Source: Neorhodopirellula lusitana (GTDB lineage: Bacteria > Planctomycetota > Planctomycetia > Pirellulales > Pirellulaceae). From it: a stretch of DNA of 64,000 nucleotides. Position numbers and translations under genes: made by a program. The stretch is taken from contig NZ_FXUG01000005.1 in assembly GCF_900182915.1 (NCBI RefSeq), forward strand, positions 310,001-374,000, given 5' to 3'. Positions 26,903-37,378 of the stretch are shown in pieces. How positions within the stretch are numbered: position 1 is the first letter of the stretch; each line of letters starts with the position of its first letter. A model generated the notes under the pieces. The model was given only the letters and a program-made list of their open reading frames with translations. It was not told where the DNA came from and did not search any database.

Positions 26903-28102
26903 GTGATCAAGTGGTTGTGGTCCATCATTTGGGGAAAGAAGAAGAGCTCGCGGAGTCGGAGCCGTAGTGGCTTCTCGTCCTTGCTGCGCTGGTTCACCCC
27001 TGGCTTAACGGTCACCAGTGTTTTCGGTGCGGTGATCGCCATCCTGACGGGCCAGGTCAACCTACCAACACTCGACACGCTGCGTGGTACTGAACCGCCA
27101 GTCTACGAGGATCCGATCGCTGAATCGGTTGCCAACACAGGATCACCACTAAGACCAACGGGCTACGCTTCCGCTCGGGTTCCAGCCAACACAAGCAATC
27201 GCCCCTCAATCGCGCCGGTCAGTTTAACGACAACCGGGACGAACTCCCCCGGTACTGGCTTCACCGACTCGGGATCTTCCGCAAAATCGCCGACTACGAT
27301 TCGTGTTGCAACGTTCAACATTCAAATGTTTGGTGACAAGAAGTCCAGCAACGCTGAAGTGATGGACAAGCTTGCTCAAATCTTCATGCAGTTCGATGTG
27401 ATTGCAGTCCAAGAGATTCGCGGTAATCCTGATTTGCCAATTGACCGACTGATGAACGCAATCGGCCAGCGAGGTGGTCGTTACCAAGGCATCCACGGTC
27501 CACCGCTGGGACGATCATCACAAACCGAATGCTACGGATACGTGTGGGATCAAACGCGAATCGCACTTGTTCCTGACTCGAACTACGTCATCGACGACAG
27601 TGCAGACCGGATGCATCGCCAGCCGATGATTGCCAGCTTCCAAACCATCTTCGCGCCGACGGAATCACGAACTCCGTTCCGCTTCACAATGATGAACGTT
27701 CACACCGATCCAGATGAAGTGCGGGGCGATACTCCCGAAAACGAACTGAACGTCTTAGACGATGTTTTCCAGAGTGTTCGAAATTTCGAGTACGAAGTGG
27801 CTGGCGAAGACGACTACATCCTGCTTGGTGATCTCAACGTCGATGTGGGCGGACTCAAAGAACTCGGCCAGATTCCCGGCATCGTCTCTCTTATCGGAGA
27901 CGTTCCTACCAACACGCGTAAGTCCAAGACCTACGATCACATCATGATCGACGCACGCGTCACGACCGAATACGTTCGGCGTAGTGGTGTGATGGACCTC
28001 GAGTCCTTCTTCCAAATCGACACTGCCGCTGCTGTGGAAATCAGTGACCACCTTCCCGTGTGGGCCGAGTTCAGTGTTCACGAATCACCACGCACGTTTT
28101 AA
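26903..28102 (+). CDS. Endonuclease/exonuclease/phosphatase-fold protein, membrane-anchored
   Basis: A 399-residue protein. After a basic start (KKKSSRSRSRSG) comes one hydrophobic helix (LTVTSVFGAVIAILTGQV) and a disordered linker. The enzymatic domain starts near TIRVATFNIQMFGDKKSS, with VIAVQEIRGN (metal-ligand Glu), MMNVHTDPDE, ILLGDLNVD, KTYDHIMID and ISDHLPVWAEF (catalytic Asp-His) in the usual order of the DNase I-like superfamily. It is probably an extracytoplasmic nuclease or phosphodiesterase anchored by its N-terminus. The start is GTG 26903, 5 bp after GGGAAG; an in-frame codon at 26849 has less support. Confidence 0.88.
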   Translation: MIKWLWSIIWGKKKSSRSRSRSGFSSLLRWFTPGLTVTSVFGAVIAILTGQVNLPTLDTLRGTEPPVYEDPIAESVANTGSPLRPTGYASARVPANTSNRPSIAPVSLTTTGTNSPGTGFTDSGSSAKSPTTIRVATFNIQMFGDKKSSNAEVMDKLAQIFMQFDVIAVQEIRGNPDLPIDRLMNAIGQRGGRYQGIHGPPLGRSSQTECYGYVWDQTRIALVPDSNYVIDDSADRMHRQPMIASFQTIFAPTESRTPFRFTMMNVHTDPDEVRGDTPENELNVLDDVFQSVRNFEYEVAGEDDYILLGDLNVDVGGLKELGQIPGIVSLIGDVPTNTRKSKTYDHIMIDARVTTEYVRRSGVMDLESFFQIDTAAAVEISDHLPVWAEFSVHESPRTF

Positions 28103-28199
28103 GCAACTTGCTTGTGTCGTAACGGGAATCGCCCAAATTTCGATTGAGGGTGTCAGGATTTTTGCCGACTTCTCCGCCGTTTCAAAAACAGGCACTCAG

Positions 28200-29330
28200 C
28201 TAGGATTCCGTCACGACAATGCTCCAGCCCGCCTGATGCGCCAGGGGTGCGATGAAGAGACCTGTCGAACGATCGGGCACGAAAACTAAGACACGGTCAC
28301 GTTCCAACGTTGCCAAATCGAGGTCACCGAGTCCGCGATACTCTTGCTCCGCCGTCCAGTCTTCTGTCTTGCCAGTTGACTGAAATCGAAATCTTTCGTT
28401 TGCCGGTAACGTCGTTGCTGTTTCACGATCACCGTAAACAACGGGCATGATCCCGATTGTCATTGCCATATCGCGAGCAAGGGCGATGCCAAACGGCTCG
28501 TAGTCCCAGCGGTGCAAATGACTTCGATAGGTGCGTCGGGCCAGCAACTCGGGCAACGGCACTGACGAAAAACAAACCACCGGACAATCGCGATTCGATG
28601 TCCTGGCTCCGGCGATCAACCGTCGCTGTCGCACGATGTGACGGAGTGTTGCCAGCGTATCCCGCGAAGCAGTCTCCGCATCACCCAACATCATGTCGGT
28701 ACGGTACTGCGATCCCGATTGACCTGGCCAAGGACCGTTGACTGCCCGGGTGCAGTGGACGAGGTACTGCGTCCAATCCACATCATCCGCCGCCAAAATC
28801 GAAGCCGATGCTTGTTCGACTGCATCGCTCTCTTCCTTCGGCAAATATCGCCCGACCGCCCCAAGACCCAATAGATTGCGGGTCACCGTATCGATCGCGA
28901 CATGCACCCATCCGTCCTTCAACTCCATTCGTTGACGTAACAACTTCATGACTTTGCCGCTGGATCGCACATGAACCGCATCCACTCGATCCGCGATCGC
29001 AATCAACCTCGCATCGCGATCCGGTGAATCCGGCAACTCAAGAGTCGGGACCCCGAAGACACTCGCCGCGTGTCTCGCCCAGGTGCAAATCGCGGTTCCC
29101 TCAGCAACCAACAACGTTGCCCCTTCATCCCGACACGTCTGAAGAGACGCGACGAGGTAACGGGCCATTTCACGATGACGAACGGCGTCATGCCCAAGTC
29201 GGCTTGAAACAACCGCCACCAACTTCCCCGCGTGATCGATGGCCTCTCGAACGCTGACTTCGCGTGTTGGTGACACGTCCAAAGTGGCTGGGACAGTCAG
29301 CGTCCCGCCATGCTCAATGTCTACCCCCAT
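28200..29330 (-). CDS. Uncharacterised two-domain protein with a Rossmann-like N-terminus
   Basis: A 376-residue protein that I do not recognise. The N-terminal half has beta-strand/loop/helix patterns (LVAVVSSRLGHDAVRHREMA, LLVAEGTAICTWARHAASV, FGVPTLELPD) like a Rossmann or SLOG fold. The second half has YLVHCTRAVNGPWPGQ, a TLRHIVRQRRLIAGA helix, VVCFSSVPLPELLARRTYRS, PFGIALARDMA, a DWTAEQEYRG segment with conserved-looking Glu/Arg, and VLVFVPDRS. The order HxTR, L..I, CFS..PL, W..E.E.R recalls AbiGi/DUF2971-like proteins, but this is only a resemblance. A GTG start at 29384 would add 18 residues. It lies downstream of mtnA on the same strand with a gap of about 160-210 bp. Confidence 0.75.
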   Translation of the reverse strand: MGVDIEHGGTLTVPATLDVSPTREVSVREAIDHAGKLVAVVSSRLGHDAVRHREMARYLVASLQTCRDEGATLLVAEGTAICTWARHAASVFGVPTLELPDSPDRDARLIAIADRVDAVHVRSSGKVMKLLRQRMELKDGWVHVAIDTVTRNLLGLGAVGRYLPKEESDAVEQASASILAADDVDWTQYLVHCTRAVNGPWPGQSGSQYRTDMMLGDAETASRDTLATLRHIVRQRRLIAGARTSNRDCPVVCFSSVPLPELLARRTYRSHLHRWDYEPFGIALARDMAMTIGIMPVVYGDRETATTLPANERFRFQSTGKTEDWTAEQEYRGLGDLDLATLERDRVLVFVPDRSTGLFIAPLAHQAGWSIVVTES

Positions 29331-29541
29331 CGCTTCACAGCGGTTCAATCGCCTTACCGATTCGGGGTCCGGACAAGCAGGCACGTGACAATCGCCTCAT
29401 CGATTCAGGAACGAACTCCCAGGCCGCAATCACCACCGCGACACAGAAACTGCCACTCGCCCAGGTCTCGTCTTCGCATGCCGACTTGCGTGCAAAACGA
29501 TCCGACAAGAACGAACGGAGCGACCGCGTTGCCACGGAATG

Positions 29542-30632
29542 TTAAGCGTTCAGCACCTCAGCGACATTGGCTTGGTTAGGCGTTTGGATGACACCCCGTT
29601 CCGTAATGATTGCGGTAATCAGTTCCGCGGGAGTCACATCAAACGCTGGATTGGTTACCTTAGCAGAAGCCGGCACCGTCGTCCGACCAGACGGTCCGCC
29701 GGGCTGAGTCACCTCCGCCGGGTCACGCTGTTCAATGGGAATCAAATCGCCCGACGCCAACGCCATGTCGAACGTGTTCGTCGGCGCCGCCACATAGAAC
29801 GGGATGTGGTGATAGTGAGCTAAGATTGCCAGCGGGTATGTCCCAATCTTATTAGCGGCGTCTCCGTTGGCAGCAATCCGGTCCGCCCCCACGATGACAG
29901 CATCCACGTTTCCGGCCTTCATCAGGCCACCGGCCATCGAGTCCGTGCAAACCGTGACAGGGATGCCGGCCTGAGAGAGTTCCCAAGCCGTCAATCTGGC
30001 CCCCTGCAATAGCGGCCGAGTTTCGTCCGCATAGACATGCAAGGTCGTGCCATTTTCATGCAAATGATAGATCGGCGCGAGAGCCGTGCCCAACGTCGAA
30101 GTCGCCAAACCGCCTGCATTGCAATGCGTCAATACGTTCTGGCAACCCTGCAATAAGGGAGCACCGTTGATTCCAATCGAACGACACATTGCACGGTCAT
30201 CTTCATGGATCCGGATGGCTTCGTCAGCCAACCGATTCGGCAACATTTCCAATTCAGCATCTTCGACCGACTGCACCACCGCCTTCATGCGATCAAGCGC
30301 CCAAAACAGGTTCACTGCCGTTGGACGACTGGTGGCCAAGTAGTCAATCGTTTCCAAATACCGACTTCGTACCGCAGCAGCATCGGCACGAGAATCAACA
30401 CGAGTCAGCGTGACCCCATAGGCGGCCGCAATTCCAATCGCCGGCGCACCACGTACCACCAAACGCCGGATCGCGTCGTGCAGTTGTCCTGGTGTTTCGC
30501 AAATCAACCGGCTTAGCGTTTCGGGAAGCAGCGTTTGATCCAGCAAATCGACAGCGGCCGACCAGACATCGTCCGCATGTCGATAGCGGATCGTTTCCGC
30601 TGCTTCGGGAATCCCAGATACGTCAGTCGACA

Positions 30633-30633
<1 letters not shown>
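29542..30633 (-). CDS. mtnA: S-methyl-5-thioribose-1-phosphate isomerase
   Basis: A 363-residue eIF2B-like isomerase of the methionine salvage pathway, which converts methylthioribose 1-phosphate to methylthioribulose 1-phosphate. Seen are RRLVVRGAPAIGIAAAYG, NVLTHCNAGGLATSTLGTAL, YADETRPLLQGARLTAWEL, VCTDSMAGGLM and IVGADRIAANGDAANKIGTY, which includes the catalytic Asp. The C-terminus has VTNPAFDVTPAELITAIITE. The ATG overlaps the stop of the upstream oxidoreductase gene by one base (TAATG), so the two are translationally coupled. Related family members act on ribose 1,5-bisphosphate or deoxyribose phosphates, but the motifs fit MtnA best. Confidence 0.95.
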
Positions 30634-32174
<1,541 letters not shown>

Positions 32175-32398
32175 GGAGGGAAAACCGAGGGTAGGAGTTC
32201 AAAAGGTGGGGACTCAGGGTCGGCATTCTACGCCAACAAGGATGGGATTCCAACCAAACACCCCCGTAAGTGACAACAAAATGACACGCCCCCGCCACAG
32301 GGCGGAAATCCACAGCCTGTCACATCGAAATCGACCGAAGCAAACGAATCGTTTTGCCATTCGTTTTGCCAGTCGCCTGCCCCCCGGGCCAGCTAGGG

Positions 32399-34057
32399 CT
32401 ATTGAATCTGCACGATCAGGACCTGAAAACCATCACTCGATGGTACTTCCACGGCAGGCCACTGAGCAATCTTTTGCGACTCTGACTCCGTGTACTCGCC
32501 TGACCGCGGATTGAACCAGGTGATCGACATCGTTCGCCCCTGAAATTCTTTCAGCCGCAAACCGAGGAAGTCGCATTCGCGGGGAACGTAGTAAATCAAC
32601 TTGCCCTTGCCATCGTGCAAGCAGAATCCCGCGTTGCTCTTCTTGTCACCCGCGATCAACTGATCGAACTGGAATCGATCCGCCAGTGTCCGCATGTGTC
32701 GATAGTAGTCCAACCGAGGACGAACCTTCGCGGGCAACGACTCGATATCCGCAATGATCGCATTCCAGGCCGCACCCTGCCAATAATGGGTCGTGTAGGT
32801 ACCTGCGAACACGCATTGGTAAGAACGTTCCAAGCAAACTTCCGGCGAGGTGTAGTTCCCATTGAACACCACGTACGGACCTCGCTCGTAGCCACCATGT
32901 TCGATGTTCAAAATCGGCTTGCCAGGCATGTCACTTCGAACCTTACGCATGACACCGTAGAGCTCCGACGACCACAACTGAACCGACACGAAATCCACCT
33001 TGTCGACGAAACGTCGGCAATACGAATAGTCATGGACAGTCACCAAACGATCGTACGCGTCATGCTCGCGGAGACGTTCAATCCGTTGGCTGATGTAACC
33101 AACATCATTGTGCCCATAGCCTAAAGCCTCCTTGGAGATATCCCAAACCAGATTGGGGTAGGCCTGGTATCGCCGAGCCACATAATCGAAGTAGCGGTTA
33201 TCAGCCTCCGAGTCGGCCTCGGGCCAATTCACACGTTTGTTCCAAACATAGATCATCAAGTGAGCGACGATGTCCTTCTGGTCGAGATACTCGATCACTC
33301 GATCCAAACGCTTGAAGTAATCAATGTTCAACCGCGAGAAATCCGGATCCTCATTGGTGCCACCGAAAGGAAACACGCTGGGACTTCCATAGTCGTGGTC
33401 CGCGGTAAGTCGCTCATCTTTTTTCCAGTTCACGTCGTACGCAAATACATTCATCACCACCTGATTGAAACCGTTTTCCGCTAACGTGTCGACAAATTGT
33501 CGAGTCACCGGAATATCGGATTCATTTCCAGCGTCCAACGCAAACAACCAATCGCATTCAAAAGCGATGGGATAGTAACTGTCACCGCTCTCGTATTGGA
33601 AGCGAGTCTTCTCCTTTGCATCCACCACGATGCCGCCTCGACGCCCTACTTGCGGCGATTCAACCACAAGTGTCCCCGTCTTGCCGTCTAGCGAACTCAT
33701 CGACGACTCAGTCTCGTAACTCCACTGGCCTGACGAAGGCGGAGTGAAGCGAACGATGTACTCGCATCCATCGTTATAAAAGCCATCAACTGACAAACGA
33801 GTACCAGCCTCATCCTGAAAGGTGGCGACCAAATCGACGTCAACGGGATTCGCGAGCTCACGAACCTGAGCCTCGTCACCCCGGAATCGGAGATCAATCA
33901 CATCCCACTGCCGCACCGACAACGAACCGCCATCAGCAACCCGAACCGTCTCGCTCCCCTGAACGATGACCGGACAAATCATCGGGAGGAAGAGGACCGA
34001 GAATGCGAAAAACGGGCATGTAAAAAGCAGAGCAATGTTGGGGATACATTTCACCAT
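32399..34057 (-). CDS. Exported DUF5060/DUF4038-type glycoside hydrolase-like protein
   Basis: A 552-residue exported protein. A signal peptide (IALLFTCPFFAFSVLFLPMI) is followed by a DUF5060-like beta-sandwich (about 35-140; FRGDEAQVRELANPVDVDLV, YIVRFTPPSSGQWSYETES) and a TIM-barrel domain of the DUF4038 type (about 170-470; YYPIAFECDWLFAL, NGFNQVVMNVFAYDVNW, YPNLVWDISKEALG, PILNIEHGGYERG). The acidic residues in DISKE and NIEHGG are the likely catalytic pair. The closest characterised relatives act on plant or algal glycans. I chose the ATG at 34057 for the signal peptide; the frame extends 32 codons further upstream. Confidence 0.85.
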   Translation of the reverse strand: MVKCIPNIALLFTCPFFAFSVLFLPMICPVIVQGSETVRVADGGSLSVRQWDVIDLRFRGDEAQVRELANPVDVDLVATFQDEAGTRLSVDGFYNDGCEYIVRFTPPSSGQWSYETESSMSSLDGKTGTLVVESPQVGRRGGIVVDAKEKTRFQYESGDSYYPIAFECDWLFALDAGNESDIPVTRQFVDTLAENGFNQVVMNVFAYDVNWKKDERLTADHDYGSPSVFPFGGTNEDPDFSRLNIDYFKRLDRVIEYLDQKDIVAHLMIYVWNKRVNWPEADSEADNRYFDYVARRYQAYPNLVWDISKEALGYGHNDVGYISQRIERLREHDAYDRLVTVHDYSYCRRFVDKVDFVSVQLWSSELYGVMRKVRSDMPGKPILNIEHGGYERGPYVVFNGNYTSPEVCLERSYQCVFAGTYTTHYWQGAAWNAIIADIESLPAKVRPRLDYYRHMRTLADRFQFDQLIAGDKKSNAGFCLHDGKGKLIYYVPRECDFLGLRLKEFQGRTMSITWFNPRSGEYTESESQKIAQWPAVEVPSSDGFQVLIVQIQ

Positions 34058-34441
34058 GATCTTGGAAGCCGCCACTTGAAGGGGATATTTGACACCGAAT
34101 TCTGGATAACACTCGGCTCCGTCGCCGATGGAAATCCAGATTGCCTGGTACAAGATTCGAATTAGTCACGACCGACACGGCAAGTCAAAAATCAACATGT
34201 TTCCCAAAACACCACAATCAATGTCCAATTCACCATTCATGCGAAAGCAGACGGCCAACACCACGACATCAAGTACTGATATCCTAGTCATCATCACCCG
34301 ATCCACGTCGCACCTCGGTACAAACTGCACTCCGGTGCAACAACGACTGTGCCGCGTCAACAACATCCAGCCAACGACATCCAAGGTCGTCGTTCGCTGC
34401 CAAAGTGCCCACCTCCATCCCTCCGTTCGTTCGATATTGTC
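34058..34441. other. Divergent intergenic region
   Basis: About 380 bp between the divergent glycoside hydrolase-like and methyltransferase genes. It must hold promoters for both. The frames crossing it are low in recognisable content and I do not call them genes. Confidence 0.5.
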
Positions 34442-35092
34442 ATGCATCAAACCAATCAACATTTCTATGACCGAATCGCCAATGCATACGATGCCCTCGC
34501 GGACTCCAACGAGCATGCCGCCCGCGAAACGGGCCTCACCATGCTGGCGGCACAACCTGGGTGGCGAGTACTTGAGATCGGATTCGGCACCGGCAGCAGC
34601 CTGGCCCTGTTAGCCCAATCGGTTGGCGACAGCGGCCATGTTGACGGTGTCGATGTCTCACCTGGCATGCGGGATGTCGCCATGCGGAAACTGACTGAAC
34701 AAAAACTGTCCCAGCGTGTCTCCTTGTCGGTCGGTGATGCAGTGGAACTGAACTTCGCAGATGCCTCTTTCGATGCTGTCTTCATGAGCTTCACGCTCGA
34801 GCTTTTCGCGCCCAGTGACGCTGACAATGTGCTCGCCGAAGTGTTACGAGTCCTGAAGCCAGGCGGGTACCTTGCCAACGTTTCCATGTCGACGGTCGCA
34901 AAGGATCAAAGCGAGAGCGTCCTCGAAAAGACCTATCAATGGATGCACCGCCACTTCCCCCACATCGTCGATTGCCGCCCAATCGATGCAGCGGCGTTAC
35001 TGAACGATTCAGGATTTGCTATCCAACAGGAAACCCGCATGGACATCTGGACGATGCCCGTTTCGGCAGTACTCGCTCAAAAACCGGCCTGA
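34442..35092 (+). CDS. Class I SAM-dependent methyltransferase
   Basis: A 216-residue methyltransferase of the Methyltransf_11/ubiE-like type. Motif I is VLEIGFGTGSSLALLA, the acidic motif II is GVDVSPGMRDVA, and DAVFMSFTLELF plus VLRVLKPGGYLANV complete the SAM-binding fold. The substrate is not evident. The ATG at 34442 is the natural start of the core; the frame extends 31 codons further upstream into the intergenic region. The stop is followed at once by a tandem repeat. Confidence 0.87.
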   Translation: MHQTNQHFYDRIANAYDALADSNEHAARETGLTMLAAQPGWRVLEIGFGTGSSLALLAQSVGDSGHVDGVDVSPGMRDVAMRKLTEQKLSQRVSLSVGDAVELNFADASFDAVFMSFTLELFAPSDADNVLAEVLRVLKPGGYLANVSMSTVAKDQSESVLEKTYQWMHRHFPHIVDCRPIDAAALLNDSGFAIQQETRMDIWTMPVSAVLAQKPA

Positions 35093-35108
35093 TCCGTGGC
35101 CCGACTCA

Positions 35109-35212
35109 ACCTTGCTCTCGCGAGTACTGGACCTTGCTCTCGCGAGTACTGGACCTTGCTCTCGCGAGTACTGGACCTTGCTCTCGCGAGTACTGGGCAC
35201 GCGAGTACTGGG
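35109..35212. repeat. 22-bp tandem repeat, four exact copies plus a partial copy
   Basis: Four identical 22-bp units at 35109-35130, 35131-35152, 35153-35174 and 35175-35196, then a partial copy to 35212. Each unit contains the palindromes CTCGCGAG and AGTACT side by side. The array sits 16 bp after the methyltransferase stop. Confidence 0.95.
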
Positions 35213-35448
35213 CGATTGAACGATTCTGGTTAGATGGAGATGTCCGGGCGATATGAATGAGGCAACCGCTGGAGAGCGGCTACCGAAATTCATCCTCCCC
35301 AGATATGATGCCACTTTGCTTTCAAGCCCAAATGTCCAACCTGCACGGCAGCTAGGTCCCAGACTCCTGCTAGTCCGCAGGCTCTGGCAAGCCCTCAATC
35401 CCCGTGAGGCAACGGTACTACTTGAGAGCTTCGCCTTTTCGACCTTCA
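35213..35448. other. Intergenic region before pabB
   Basis: Nothing recognisable. The pabB frame stays open back to a GTG at 35404 within this stretch. Confidence 0.4.
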
Positions 35449-37269
35449 ATGGAATCCATTGATCGTTTTGCGGAAAGCGAGTGGGCAGGCCATCGCGGCG
35501 AAAACTGGTTGCTATCGATCCAACACGAGTACGAATTGTCATTTTCTGTCGCCGACTTTCGTGTGCCAGTCGCCCGTCGACTCGCAAGCCCGCCCACACT
35601 GCTTGAGTGCTTCGGTAAGCTCTCCGCTTTGCCACATTGTGCGTGGCTCGACGCGGCTTCTGATCATCAATTTGACCGCGGTCGCTATTCCTTTCTGACG
35701 GCCGATCCTGTTGCATGGTGCGAAGCGAGCATGGACGCTCCCGATCCCTGGCCCGTGCTAACACAATGGTGTCACCAACTGACGCGTTGTGCCAGCGAGT
35801 GGGTATCCAAGCAACTCGCCAACCCGTCACCTACGCAAACAGACAGTGAATCACTGCCGCCTTTTTGCGGAGGAATCGTTGGCGTCTTGGCCTATGAATC
35901 GGTGTGGTGGCTGGAACCCTCGCTCCGCCCCCAGCCCGAAACCAATCGGTGGCTGTCCCACGATCACATGCCCGGCATGGCGATTGGGCTGTACGACTGG
36001 ACCATCGCGGTCGACCATCAATTGGAGGAAGCGTGGCTACTTAGCACGGGTCTGAACGAGCTATTCGAAGTCGATATCGCCCGCGCCAATGAGCGTGCCG
36101 ACGAAGTCCAACGTCGTCTCGAACTACCACCGACGATCGCAATCAAAACCAGCGAACTGCAAGACGAAGCAAGAAACGAGTTACCAGGCGAAGCAACGAG
36201 CGACTCACTCAGCGAGAAATCGCAAGTGTCGAGCAACTTCACCGACGAGTCTTACCAACATGCGGTCGCGGAAGTCGTCCGCCGAATCCGGGCAGGTGAT
36301 TCCTTCCAAGTGAATCTTGCACAGACGCTAAGCCACCCTAGCACATGCACGGCACCGGAACTCTACCAGCGTTTGCGAACCACCAACCCGGCACCGTACG
36401 CCGGCTATTTTGACGCCGGTCGATACCAGGTATTGAGCTCCTCACCCGAAGGATTCCTGCAGGTCCGTGACAACGTTGTCGTGACACGTCCCATCAAAGG
36501 CACCGTTCCTCGAACGGGCAACGCAACGGAGGACGAGCGACTGGGCGAAACACTTTTGCAAAGTGAGAAAGACCGCGCCGAGAACACGATGATCGTGGAT
36601 CTGATGCGAAACGATCTCTCGCGAGTCTGCGCAGACGCGAGCGTTGAGGTGACGGGACTGTGTGAACTGGAAAAGTACCAGCGAGTTCAGCACCTGGTTT
36701 CCACCGTCCGCGGAACGCTCCGCGATGACATCGGTGTCGCCGACCTACTGGCGGCATGCTTTCCTGGAGGAAGCATTACGGGGGCACCCAAGATCGAGGC
36801 GATGCGAACAATCGCCCAACTCGAAGGCCGACCGCGTGGACCGTATTGTGGATCGATGGGATATATCAGCCTGGATGGCTCGGCGGATTTCAATATCCTG
36901 ATTCGAACAGTAACCCAACGCGTCGCTTCCCAGCTGACCACAACGCAGCTGACCACAACGCAGTCGACCGCAACACAGTCACCCCCAACGCAGCCGATCA
37001 CCACGCGGGCAACCAAAACGGATCAAACCGGCCCGACCACTGAAAGGCAATCAATCGACGCATCCGGCCAAGCGTCGGTGTGGGAGTTCCCCGTGGGTGG
37101 CGGCATTACCGCTCGCAGCAACCCACAACGCGAAACCGAAGAAACGTGGACGAAGGCCGCCGGCATGATCGAAGCGATCACGACCATGTGCGATGCGAGC
37201 CACCAAGTGCCTCGCCCAAACCAGGGCGTGACGCCGAATCTAGCATCACCACCAACGCCGTCGCCCTAG
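35449..37269 (+). CDS. pabB: Aminodeoxychorismate synthase component I (PabB)
   Basis: A 606-residue chorismate-binding enzyme that makes 4-amino-4-deoxychorismate for folate synthesis, with amidotransferase PabA expected elsewhere. Seen are the N-terminal lobe (LLECFGKLSALPHCAWLDAA), the core segments IRAGDSFQVNLAQTLSHP, SSSPEGFLQV, RPIKGTVPRTG, RAENTMIVDLMRNDLSRV, LVSTVRGTLRD, FPGGSITGAPKIEAM and GPYCGSMGYI, and the final EFPVGGGITARSNPQRETEETW. Just before this last motif, an insertion of about 50 residues rich in Thr, Gln and Pro is encoded by 15-bp repeats. The start is ATG 35449 or GTG 35404, and neither has a good ribosome binding site. Confidence 0.92.
   Translation: MESIDRFAESEWAGHRGENWLLSIQHEYELSFSVADFRVPVARRLASPPTLLECFGKLSALPHCAWLDAASDHQFDRGRYSFLTADPVAWCEASMDAPDPWPVLTQWCHQLTRCASEWVSKQLANPSPTQTDSESLPPFCGGIVGVLAYESVWWLEPSLRPQPETNRWLSHDHMPGMAIGLYDWTIAVDHQLEEAWLLSTGLNELFEVDIARANERADEVQRRLELPPTIAIKTSELQDEARNELPGEATSDSLSEKSQVSSNFTDESYQHAVAEVVRRIRAGDSFQVNLAQTLSHPSTCTAPELYQRLRTTNPAPYAGYFDAGRYQVLSSSPEGFLQVRDNVVVTRPIKGTVPRTGNATEDERLGETLLQSEKDRAENTMIVDLMRNDLSRVCADASVEVTGLCELEKYQRVQHLVSTVRGTLRDDIGVADLLAACFPGGSITGAPKIEAMRTIAQLEGRPRGPYCGSMGYISLDGSADFNILIRTVTQRVASQLTTTQLTTTQSTATQSPPTQPITTRATKTDQTGPTTERQSIDASGQASVWEFPVGGGITARSNPQRETEETWTKAAGMIEAITTMCDASHQVPRPNQGVTPNLASPPTPSP
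36931..37005 (+). repeat. 15-bp tandem repeat inside pabB
   Basis: Five in-frame 15-nt units: CAGCTGACCACAACG twice (36931-36945, 36946-36960), then degenerate copies at 36961-36975, 36976-36990 and 36991-37005. They encode a low-complexity QLTTT-type tract in a surface loop of PabB. The unit length is a multiple of three, so the frame is kept. Confidence 0.93.
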
Positions 37270-37378
37270 TCAGCGAAGTTCACAAATCACCAGTCTGCTA
37301 CTATCCGAGCCATTTCTCAGGTAGCGTAGGAGCCTGCATCGAAATGCAACGTTTACTCGAAGATGGAATGAGACTGCC

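Noticed and set aside
34128..34613. Plus-strand frame of 161 codons in the divergent region before the methyltransferase
   Set aside because: It overlaps the start of the methyltransferase in another frame and is Ser/Thr-rich without a pattern.
35109..35212. CRISPR array
   Set aside because: The 22-bp copies are directly adjacent with no spacers, and there is no cas gene in the window.
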